A DNA stretch of 64,000 bases. Source: Chitinophaga skermanii. Lineage in GTDB: Bacteria > Bacteroidota > Bacteroidia > Chitinophagales > Chitinophagaceae. The stretch spans positions 340,226-404,225 of the forward strand of contig NZ_QLLL01000001.1 of assembly GCF_003259335.1 (NCBI RefSeq), in the 5' to 3' direction. Below, piece by piece: positions 52,799 through 59,692 of the stretch. Every line of letters starts with the position of its first letter. The stretch's first letter is position 1. Below the pieces are notes generated by a model. That model had not been told where the DNA came from. It searched no databases and saw nothing but the letters and a program-made list of their open reading frames with translations. Position numbers and translations under genes: made by a program.

Positions 52799-53269
52799 TT
52801 ATGATTTTCTTTTAGCGGTCAAAAAATACCCCAAAGTAGCTAGCACTGTCAATACTGCATTTAAATATAAATGTTGCTCCCAATTCAATTTATTGATAAT
52901 CCCACCACAGCTACAAGGCAAATCATATGCATAAGTAAGCATGAGATATATGTAACCTGTGAATGCAAACATCAATATGAATGAAATTAAGAAGGCCAGG
53001 TGCTTAGTCTTTTTGAAGATGAACAATATCCCCACTAATACTTCAAATGGAGGTACTGTATATGCTAGAAATGTTGAGAAGTCATGTATAAATGGAGAGC
53101 GAGACATTTGCACTTTTGTTTCGTCGAAATCCATTATTTTAGTTATCCCAGTATAAAACCACAATACAATAAATATCGCAGCAATCAACTCAATAATGAT
53201 CTCTTTATAATTGATCTTCTTCAAGAAAATTGGCATACTTAATTTACTCAACAGGTTTGTCGGCTTCAT
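52799..53269 (-). CDS. MauE/DoxX-type redox-associated membrane protein
   Basis: A 156-residue protein with four transmembrane helices (IIIELIAAIFIVLWFYTGITKIM, FLAYTVPPFEVLVGILFIF, LAFLISFILMFAFTGYIYLM, YLNAVLTVLATLGYFL). The motif DLPCSCGGIINKLNWEQHLYLN places two cysteines next to the membrane face, as in the MauE/DoxX family of Bacteroidota, where the family is linked with thioredoxin-like proteins and disulfide formation. It stands between two of the four-cysteine protein genes and about 2 kb from the two TlpA-like genes, so a role in oxidising or reducing those proteins is a natural inference. Confidence 0.88.
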   Translation of the reverse strand: MKPTNLLSKLSMPIFLKKINYKEIIIELIAAIFIVLWFYTGITKIMDFDETKVQMSRSPFIHDFSTFLAYTVPPFEVLVGILFIFKKTKHLAFLISFILMFAFTGYIYLMLTYAYDLPCSCGGIINKLNWEQHLYLNAVLTVLATLGYFLTAKRKS

Positions 53270-53461
53270 AATATATCCGTGGTTTAATAGTTAATAAACA
53301 TTCGGTTTTTCCGCGTATTCAATTGTCGATATAGTATGTTTCTTGGTGTTACAGATCAAAACTAAGAAGTGTCCCTGCAATTGAGCGGCATTTGTTTGTT
53401 AACATTGAATATTTTATTACTAAATATGTAACGTGCTTTTATAATCACTCAAACCGGTTGG

Positions 53462-53803
53462 TTAAAGCTCCTGGAACACTTGTTCAATTCGGAAATACGT
53501 GACACCGAGAATATTTACTTGCGAACCTCGTGCACAACAAAATTGTCCAATTCCTTCACATCCAATTGGATCAATAAACGTATTACTTACTGGGGGGCGA
53601 GCAATTTTATCTATGTTCATTCTTGCAGTTGAGTAGGTTGTGATAAATCGTGTTAATGGTGTAGTTATTTTGGAATATGGAGTGATGTCGGCAGTAGGTA
53701 CGATAAGTGAGGTACTACAATCAGCTACAAAGTTACTTTCTTGGTTTACAGCGAAACTACTAGAAATTATTGATACAATAGACAGTAAAATATGTGATCT
53801 CAT
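53462..53803 (-). CDS. small secreted four-cysteine protein, paralogue C
   Basis: A 113-residue protein with an N-terminal signal (MRSHILLSIVSIISSSFAV). It carries DCSTSLIVPT and CEGIGQFCCA, the same two blocks as the other paralogues at 50852 and 52304. It is the most divergent of the three. It is the first gene of the leftward set and the MauE gene follows 192 bases later. TAATTTTA upstream on the minus strand is a weak -7 candidate. Confidence 0.74.
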   Translation of the reverse strand: MRSHILLSIVSIISSSFAVNQESNFVADCSTSLIVPTADITPYSKITTPLTRFITTYSTARMNIDKIARPPVSNTFIDPIGCEGIGQFCCARGSQVNILGVTYFRIEQVFQEL

Positions 53804-54754
53804 GATAAGTGATTTAGTTTAAAATTAACTAAGTACACTGTATCAGATTTTCAGCGTTTCAAAATAGACATGATTATCACCTTTCGATGCTCCACAACCC
53901 CCACCACCAGCCGCCAACCCAATCGGTCAGCGGCTCCCTAGTGATGAGTGAATTAGAACCATTCGAAAACCATTTGTGAGAATGCAGAAATGGCGGAGAA
54001 ACCGGCTGGTTAATACCGGTAGATAAAAAATAATGGTGGTTGCCCTTACTAGGCCTCATTTGCCGTCACGAAAAAGCTAAGGAGTGACGGGTACTTTTTA
54101 CTACTCATGAAATTTATATAACAGGTTAAACTTGAAAAAATCCCGGGGAAACGCTTGATCTACATATACTATAATCCCGGTAAGCTGAAAGAAAAAAGAA
54201 AAATCATATATACACAATCGAACAACACCTCAACTATACCCACCTCAGCTACCCCTTCGGGCAGCTGGGCAGGAAAGTGGGGAGGTAGAACAAAAATGGT
54301 GGTTATCATAACAAGGCGCAGTGTTAACACTTGCCACTCATAACAACAACAGTAATAGCGGTGATGTATAAGTTTTTGTAAAAACAACCTTTGATACATG
54401 CCACAGTGGCCCAAAGTATTTTTTAGTACCACATTGATATACAATGACGATCGCAATGATAACAAGTGTGTGGATTGTACACAAAGCGGGTAGCAAATAG
54501 TGATGAACATCTAATTGATATGTCAACCATCATTCGTACAATCATAGCAATTAAGAAACCTACCCCCAAAATCTCCTCCACCACGATCGCTTCCGCCTCC
54601 TTTCCCGTTCCGCAAACATGTGCAATAGCGAAGCCAACTGTACATTCAACTCAATAGCCCGGTCTAAATCCCTTTTTTCTTCCATAACAATACCATCTTG
54701 GTTACACGAACATGATTCGCATAACAAGGCAGAATATCACAGCACAACTGTAAA
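53804..54754. other. long intergenic region with two marginal small reading frames
   Basis: About 950 bases without a convincing gene. Visible are a 7-bp stem CCGTCAC / GTGACGG (54063-54090) followed by a short T run, a leftward 60-codon frame at 53877-54059 whose end is Trp/Gly-rich, and a leftward 41-codon frame at 54560-54685 (listed separately). It may be the edge of the AT-rich acquired block. Confidence 0.4.
54560..54685 (-). CDS. possible small basic protein, 41 residues
   Basis: An ATG-initiated 41-codon frame on the minus strand. The translation is a charged helix (MEEKRDLDRAIELNVQLASL) followed by a strongly basic, Trp-rich tail (RRRKRSWWRRF). Such a split of an amphipathic helix and a cationic tail is unlikely in random sequence but could still be chance. 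There is no recognisable promoter. It lies just upstream, on the minus strand, of the intergenic stretch beyond the four-cysteine genes. Low confidence. Confidence 0.28.
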   Translation of the reverse strand: MEEKRDLDRAIELNVQLASLLHMFAERERRRKRSWWRRFWG

Positions 54755-55228
54755 TTAATCGTGCGGCGTGTGAATACGCAAAATGCTTTTCACCTCTTGT
54801 GGTGTGAGCGTGAACGTACTTCCACGGGGAATCTCGATGTGCTTGGTACAATACGTACCTACATCTAGCGGCATATCAGTGCCACTGCATGGGATGAGGA
54901 ATTCGTAGTACTCGTTTTCTACGAGGTGTAGTGCTTTGTTGCAACGACGTTGAGATAATGTAATGGGGCCTTCCTCAACATAGATATGCGCTTGCACAGG
55001 CGTTGTTACCTTCGGTAAAAGGGTAACAAATTCATTGATGAAAAAGTAAGTCACAATCACCGTGTATTGTGGCTTATCAAATTCTTGCATAAACCATTCG
55101 TTTACGCCGTGCTTAACATAACCGGTGCGTGCTCGACCAACAATCAGCAGTTTCTCGAAGTGTTCCGGTACACGTGTCACATTTAGGAATGGTGTAGTGG
55201 AGCCTGCTCCTTTGATTAGAAAGATCAT
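54755..55228 (-). CDS. hypothetical protein
   Basis: A 157-residue protein with no signal peptide and no domain I recognise. It is mostly beta-strand in character (YTVIVTYFFINEFVTLLP, AHIYVEEGPITLSQRR, YYEFLIPCSGTDMPLDVG, HIEIPRGSTFTLTPQEVKSI). Composition is like the normal part of the genome and not the AT-rich block. It lies alone, leftward, and the space to the next leftward gene (55579) shows no promoter I can name. Function unknown. Confidence 0.6.
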   Translation of the reverse strand: MIFLIKGAGSTTPFLNVTRVPEHFEKLLIVGRARTGYVKHGVNEWFMQEFDKPQYTVIVTYFFINEFVTLLPKVTTPVQAHIYVEEGPITLSQRRCNKALHLVENEYYEFLIPCSGTDMPLDVGTYCTKHIEIPRGSTFTLTPQEVKSILRIHTPHD

Positions 55229-55578
55229 CGTTGTGAATTATGTTGGTTAGTCTTCAGTTGTAACGAAATCATACTTTTCATTTACGTTGGTTGATGGGAT
55301 ACGTCGACTATAACGCGGTTTTTCCAGGGCGCACATGGGGCAATGCTACAAACCATTTTATCACTTCTTGATCGATTTTCAAGCAGGAAAATCGTCTAGT
55401 AAATAAATGAAAAAAGCGGTCGCTAGATGTTAAACATATGTTATTGAGAAGAGAATCTTCAAATTGGCATGTAGCGAAAGGAAATAGCAAGAACAATTGA
55501 TTGCCCGTGTTTTAACACGTAAAACCCACAAAATTTTCTAGCCAATAAGTTGTTAAGCAAGTGCTGTATGAAGAAAAG

Positions 55579-56133
55579 CTACCAGAATTTATACCAAGGC
55601 TTTTTATCCTTCGGTGCATCTATCAACCGGGTTAGCGGGTCTTCCTCTGCCATGTATAGCTTTAAACGTTGGAAATTATTCTCTGCGGGGTCGAAAACGG
55701 TGTCTAATTGCGGGTCGTACACAAAATACCCGGCCACCTCCCGGATCGCCTTAATATAGCGCCCTAAATCGATAATTAGCTTATCCGAAGCAGCCCCCTT
55801 CGGCCAATTCCCTACACGGATACTCACCATATGGTGTAAAATGGATAAACTCACCGGTGTTTCATGGGGTGGGGTATTCAAATCGATATGATCGTACAAA
55901 TACTCCGCTTCCTCCAACGTAATGCTTTGCTGAACAGCAATGGCTTCATGGTTCAATTGAATAGTTTCAAGGGAAGGGTTAATCGTTTCCAAGGCGCGCA
56001 CAATCCGGTGCTGCATGGGCACATTCTTCTCGCAATGTCCCAAAGTTTCCAAATGCAATTTGATCAATAGCAGCGCTTCTTCCTTGATGGGTTTGCCCAC
56101 GAGGGACTTGTAACAAAAAATAGCATGACTCAT
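55579..56133 (-). CDS. hypothetical protein
   Basis: A 184-residue protein that I do not recognise. The ATG at 56133 (MSHAIFCYKSLVGKPIKEEALLLIKLHLETLG) is preferred to an upstream start that adds 19 unlike residues. The middle suits an alpha/beta fold: EKNVPMQHRIVRALETINPSLETIQLNHEAIAVQ, then a pattern of DTVFDPAENNFQRLKLYMAEED. It ends with a basic-aromatic KPWYKFW. No signal peptide. Cytoplasmic role unknown. Confidence 0.6.
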   Translation of the reverse strand: MSHAIFCYKSLVGKPIKEEALLLIKLHLETLGHCEKNVPMQHRIVRALETINPSLETIQLNHEAIAVQQSITLEEAEYLYDHIDLNTPPHETPVSLSILHHMVSIRVGNWPKGAASDKLIIDLGRYIKAIREVAGYFVYDPQLDTVFDPAENNFQRLKLYMAEEDPLTRLIDAPKDKKPWYKFW

Positions 56134-56276
56134 AGGTGCGGCTCGATTTGATCTTTGTAAACACTGTAAAGATATTTTAACAGGATTCACCTACCAAGGT
56201 TCATATAGAAAAAAATAAATTATTCTTTATACGAATAAAACATTCCCACTATGTATCAATAAAATATACCTTAATA

Positions 56277-56335
56277 AGTAAAAAATATTATACTAAAAGT
56301 AAAATAAACTTGACAAATAGTAAAATATGCTTAAC
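56277..56335 (+). repeat. three 21-bp-spaced direct repeats before the membrane/XRE gene pair
   Basis: AGTAAAA-type units begin at 56277, 56298 and 56319, exactly 21 bases apart. Their first 17 bases are AGTAAAAAATATTATAC, AGTAAAATAAACTTGAC and AGTAAAATATGCTTAAC. A weaker, out-of-phase copy (TAAAATATACCTTAA) occurs at 56260. Two helical turns per unit put them on one face. They end 21 bases before the 56357 start and probably bind the XRE regulator or another factor. Confidence 0.6.
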
Positions 56336-56356
56336 TTGGTTGAAAATTGATCCCAT

Positions 56357-56785
56357 ATGAAATCTCGACTCCTTTTACCCAACAAGTACAAGAAAATTGG
56401 CTTAATGCTATTCCCCATTTTCTTACTCTATTATTTCTATATTGAACATTTTGATACCGGCTTCATCAAGTTTGATGTCGGTTTTAAGAATTTCGCCAGC
56501 CCGTACTTAGATGATGAATTTGTTTTCCTCGGTTTAATTGTTTCTTTAATGATGATTTCTTTCTCGAAAGAGAAGAACGAAGATGAGTACATCGCGCTTG
56601 TTCGGCTAGAATCTTTACAATGGGCCGTCGTCATCAATTATGCCTTGTTAATCATATGTGCATTCGTATTTTACGGCTTCGATTTCTTAAGCGTGATGAT
56701 CTATAACATGTTTACCGTTTTGGTAATTTTTATCATCCGTTTTAATTTTATCGTTTATCGAAACAACAAAAGAGTATCTGCATGA
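56357..56785 (+). CDS. hypothetical membrane protein paired with an XRE regulator
   Basis: A 142-residue protein with about four transmembrane helices (IGLMLFPIFLLYYFYI, DEFVFLGLIVSLMMISF, WAVVINYALLIICAFVFYGF, MIYNMFTVLVIFIIRFNFIVY). It overlaps the XRE gene by four bases (ATGA), so the two are translationally coupled. Pairing of a small membrane protein with an XRE regulator is a widespread layout in bacteria, but its function is mostly unknown. The promoter carries 21-bp direct repeats. Confidence 0.75.
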   Translation: MKSRLLLPNKYKKIGLMLFPIFLLYYFYIEHFDTGFIKFDVGFKNFASPYLDDEFVFLGLIVSLMMISFSKEKNEDEYIALVRLESLQWAVVINYALLIICAFVFYGFDFLSVMIYNMFTVLVIFIIRFNFIVYRNNKRVSA

Positions 56786-56985
56786 AAAACACGATAAAGG
56801 TGCAGCGCGCAAAGAAAAATCTCACGCAGGATGATGTAGCTAAGTTGGTAGGCGTTTCACGTCAAACCATCAATACCATTGAATCCAATAAGTACGTACC
56901 TTCTACCGTGCTCGCATTAAAATTAGCCAAGGTTTTCGAAGTGCCTTTGGAAGAAATCTTCTCCTTGGAAGAAGGCGATATGTAA
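56782..56985 (+). CDS. XRE-family helix-turn-helix regulator
   Basis: A 67-residue protein made of little more than an HTH domain: NTIKVQRAKKNLTQDDVAKLVGVSRQTINTIESNKYVPSTVLALKLAKVFEVPLEEIF. This is the Cro/C1-type fold of short regulators that act on neighbouring membrane-protein genes. It overlaps the upstream gene by four bases and is closed by a terminator at 57011-57045. Probably regulates its own operon through the upstream direct repeats, which is inference. Confidence 0.95.
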   Translation: MKNTIKVQRAKKNLTQDDVAKLVGVSRQTINTIESNKYVPSTVLALKLAKVFEVPLEEIFSLEEGDM

Positions 56986-57010
56986 AACCTTTATTAAGCA
57001 TATAACCTGT

Positions 57011-57045
57011 AAAGACGTTCTACTATTAGTGGAACGTCTTTTTTA
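57011..57045 (+). terminator. rho-independent terminator after the XRE gene
   Basis: Thirteen-pair stem AAAGACGTTCTAC / GTGGAACGTCTTT (one wobble), five-base loop and a T run. It lies 25 bases past the XRE stop codon. Confidence 0.85.
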
Positions 57046-57194
57046 TTGATAGGTCAATCGATGCATCAACTGCAACATCACTGCATGTGTCTATTCTACT
57101 TTTGAATTACTTAATTGAATCTGAGCACTAAACAGTCTTGCTTTCCCGGGAGCATGTCGATTTTATTTTTTAACAACCCTAAATCATTCCCATT

Positions 57195-57704
57195 ATGAAG
57201 CACTTCGCCACCTGGTGCGCTGCTCTACTTGCATGCGTTATTTTCAGTAGTTACGCATTCCGCAGCGCCGACACGAACAAACCCACGCTTACTATCGCAG
57301 AAAGTAAAGTAACCGTTAAAGTAGATGCTATTGGCATTGAACAATTAAAAAGCGCCAAACTATCTGCCGTGCAAGAAGTGAGCAAGAATTACTTTGTTAC
57401 CATTCCTGGTACCGGCCCTGTTGGTCCTGTAGAACCATGGGATCCTATTATTTGTGATGGTATGACCCACTCCCAATTATGGGCCGATATTTCAACGCGC
57501 TACAACAATTGGCGTAACTCGGCAGCCGGCGCCGCTGCGCAACAATGGGCTAACCAAACTTGTCAACCTTACATGATTTGTTTCGCCAATTGTGGCCTAG
57601 CAGTTTTGTACGCCATCGAACCCACTAACTGGAAATGTAACATCGCGCAATGGTATGGAGAGGTAGCCAAAAGAGGATCATTAGAAGCCGTATTAGTTCC
57701 CTAA
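57195..57704 (+). CDS. secreted five-cysteine protein, tandem copy 1
   Basis: A 169-residue exported protein with a signal peptide (MKHFATWCAALLACVIFSSYAF). The mature part has an N-terminal variable stretch, then GTGPVGPVEPWDPIICDG followed by SQLWADISTRYNNWRNS, AAQQWANQTC, YMICFANCGLAVLYAIEPT and KCN. Its relative at 57812 has the same five cysteines at matching positions. I do not recognise the family. Both genes are preceded by the same leader pattern. The pair precedes a protein-glutaminase-like gene. Function unknown. Confidence 0.72.
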   Translation: MKHFATWCAALLACVIFSSYAFRSADTNKPTLTIAESKVTVKVDAIGIEQLKSAKLSAVQEVSKNYFVTIPGTGPVGPVEPWDPIICDGMTHSQLWADISTRYNNWRNSAAGAAAQQWANQTCQPYMICFANCGLAVLYAIEPTNWKCNIAQWYGEVAKRGSLEAVLVP

Positions 57705-57811
57705 CATATTTTCAAACCCGGATTCAATTGTACAAGTAACCCGGTTAACCCTATTACCCGCGCACTTAGCATGAGCAATACATTTTTCACAAACCCTCAA
57801 TATTCCCATTT

Positions 57812-58336
57812 ATGAAACACATCGCAACTTGGCTTTCAGCTTTGTTAGTATGCGTAGTATTAAGCAGCTATGCTGTAAAACATACGCCCGTTAAAACTGC
57901 TAAAACAACTACTACTAAAAAAGCAGTACGTACTATCAATGTATTTGTAAACGAAGTTGGTTACAACCAACTTATCACAGCCCGTTCTTCCCAAATCGTA
58001 GCCAACGGCAACGATTTCTATCAAACCGTACCCGGCACAGGAACCGGCCCTGTAGGCCCCGTAGAACCATGGGACCCCATTATTTGCGACGGTAAAACGT
58101 ATTCCCAATTATGGGCCGATATCACGAATAAATGGAATGCTTGGCGCACGTCTCCATCTGGCATTGCTGCACAGAATTGGGCCAATGCAAACTGCAAACC
58201 CGTTTTCTATTGTGTAGAAAATTGCATGGTAGCAGTCATGTATGTAATCGAGCCAACCACTACGATTAATTGTCCTCAACCTTGGCAACAACACCTCGCG
58301 GTGAACATGAACTTACAAGTAGCAGTGATCGAATAG
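57812..58336 (+). CDS. secreted five-cysteine protein, tandem copy 2
   Basis: A 174-residue paralogue of the 57195 gene. The signal peptide (MKHIATWLSALLVCVVLSSYAV) and the core (GTGPVGPVEPWDPIICDG, YSQLWADITNKWNAWRTS, AQNWANANCKP, YCVENCMVAVMYVIEPT) are clearly conserved while the nucleotide sequence differs a good deal. It is closed by a strong terminator. Five conserved cysteines in the mature part suggest at least two disulfides. The GPVGPVEPWDP block is a candidate binding segment; that is inference. Confidence 0.72.
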   Translation: MKHIATWLSALLVCVVLSSYAVKHTPVKTAKTTTTKKAVRTINVFVNEVGYNQLITARSSQIVANGNDFYQTVPGTGTGPVGPVEPWDPIICDGKTYSQLWADITNKWNAWRTSPSGIAAQNWANANCKPVFYCVENCMVAVMYVIEPTTTINCPQPWQQHLAVNMNLQVAVIE

Positions 58337-58360
58337 GATCATTGCATACTGGAAAAACAA

Positions 58361-58397
58361 AACCCCAACATGTGGTAATAGCATGTTGGGGTTTTTT
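58361..58397 (+). terminator. rho-independent terminator
   Basis: Perfect 12-bp stem AACCCCAACATG / CATGTTGGGGTT with a nine-base loop and a T run. It separates the tandem five-cysteine genes from the glutaminase-like gene. Confidence 0.92.
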
Positions 58398-58492
58398 ATT
58401 AATAAGAAAGAATTTATTGTAGATTTAAAGAGATGATGTGATACCCCGGTTTAACGTCAACATTATAATCCCAAAAAATACAACGTAAAAAC

Positions 58493-59404
58493 ATGAAAAA
58501 GTTACTGATGCTTTTCTCTTGCCTTCTTATGATGTCGAAGGTAACAGGGCAATTCTATCTACCTATCGAAGAAAATCATTTGTTGAACTGTTGTAATCCA
58601 ACAAATACTCCTATCGCTCGTTATACTACTGCTCAAATCGATGGGGCATATAGGTATCTTTTAGATACTTTGAAATTTGAATATCGCTATATTCATGGTG
58701 CTTGCGAAAACCGTGCGCATTTCATGTCAACTGCACTGCAAAAGAAGGGTATTCAAACGCAAAAGATTTGGTGCTTTGCTCCCGCGCGGTATACTTTCTT
58801 ATCGAAGAAACAACTTTTTGTGAAAGATCCCTTACAGATTACTGATACGGTTAACTGGACTTATCACGTTGCTCCAATCATCATAAGCGATAAAAACGAT
58901 ACGCTTGTAATTGATCCTTCGTTATTGTCAACCGGTCCAGTACCTTATAAGCAATGGTTGAATGCTTTAAATTGCCCCGAAGCCATGTATACGTTTATTG
59001 ATTCGGAGTGGTACTTGTTCAATTCATTCAACGGGTTTAAGGTTTACAACAATGTAAATGATGCAAATCCCCGGACATTAGATATACCTGCTTGGTTCCC
59101 GAATGTGATGACGGGCGACTTTATGAATTATAGTATGGGAACACAAAATATACCAAATGGGCTTGCTACGAATGATATTGCCATGAAGATCTATGTTGAT
59201 GAGAAAACGACGCTTAGTAAAGAAGATTTTCAAAAGATACTAGGGAACATCAATAATGTCATCGCATTTATTACAAATACTACAAACAATACAATTGATC
59301 AATCTTTTAAAGATAAACATGCTGTATTGGTGAAGAAGTATGAAGCAGCTTTTAACGAACGGAAAAAATATTGGAGCGAAGTGTATAATAGATTGTCCAA
59401 TTAA
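58493..59404 (+). CDS. protein-glutaminase-like secreted enzyme
   Basis: A 303-residue exported protein resembling the protein-glutaminase (protein glutamine deamidase) of Chryseobacterium. The signal peptide ends near residue 20. The catalytic triad candidates are Cys71 in HGACENRAHFMS, His125 in NWTYHVAPII and Asp141 in VIDPSLLSTGPV; the DPSLxSxGPVxxxxWxNAL block is close to that enzyme. Such enzymes deamidate protein-bound glutamine. It lacks the long pro-region of the known enzyme, and the C-terminal half (about 165-303) is different, with a helical end. It lies 156 bases after the tandem five-cysteine genes. Confidence 0.85.
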   Translation: MKKLLMLFSCLLMMSKVTGQFYLPIEENHLLNCCNPTNTPIARYTTAQIDGAYRYLLDTLKFEYRYIHGACENRAHFMSTALQKKGIQTQKIWCFAPARYTFLSKKQLFVKDPLQITDTVNWTYHVAPIIISDKNDTLVIDPSLLSTGPVPYKQWLNALNCPEAMYTFIDSEWYLFNSFNGFKVYNNVNDANPRTLDIPAWFPNVMTGDFMNYSMGTQNIPNGLATNDIAMKIYVDEKTTLSKEDFQKILGNINNVIAFITNTTNNTIDQSFKDKHAVLVKKYEAAFNERKKYWSEVYNRLSN

Positions 59405-59417
59405 GATATACAAACAA

Positions 59418-59450
59418 AAAACCGGAAGCATTTTCATACTTCCGGTTTCT
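59418..59450 (-). terminator. two-way terminator between glutaminase gene and tRNA
   Basis: Perfect 9-bp stem AACCGGAAG / CTTCCGGTT with a ten-base loop. On the minus strand it is followed by TTTTTTG, ideal for ending the tRNA-Ser transcript; on the plus strand the T run is weaker. Confidence 0.85.
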
Positions 59451-59454
59451 CTTG

Positions 59455-59543
59455 CGGTGAGGGAGGGATTCGAACCCTCGGTACAGTTTAACCCGTACGA
59501 CGGTTTAGCAAACCGTTCCTTTCGGCCACTCAGGCACCTCACC
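59455..59543 (-). tRNA. tRNA-Ser (anticodon GCT)
   Basis: On the minus strand the 89-base gene has a 7-bp acceptor stem GGTGAGG / CCTCACC and the class II long variable arm. The anticodon stem ACGGT / ACCGT closes the loop TTGCTAA with anticodon GCT, reading AGC/AGU. The T-loop is TTCGAAT. The discriminator base is G. The 3' CCA is not encoded. A terminator follows. Confidence 0.95.
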
Positions 59544-59631
59544 ATTCCCCGGTCGGGGTTGCAAAAGTAAGTAAAGATTTTAATTCTCCAAAAGTCTTTT
59601 GAGATTTTTTTAAAATATTTTTTCTTTATTA

Positions 59632-59670
59632 AAATAAAAACGGCCTAGGATGTAGTACCAAGGCCGTTTT
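59632..59670 (-). terminator. terminator of the dnaA gene
   Basis: Stem AAAACGGCC / GGCCGTTTT (59637-59645 with 59662-59670). On the minus strand a T-rich run follows. It lies 23 bases past the dnaA stop codon. Confidence 0.8.
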
Positions 59671-59692
59671 GCAATATTTTTATTTGATTAAA

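Noticed and set aside
50852..53803. A true methylamine dehydrogenase locus
   Set aside because: The small proteins have four cysteines instead of the many disulfides of MauA, paralogue A lacks Trp needed for the quinone cofactor, and no clear MauB is recognised.
54466..54657. 63-codon plus-strand frame
   Set aside because: No signal, no motif, overlaps the more protein-like 41-codon leftward frame.
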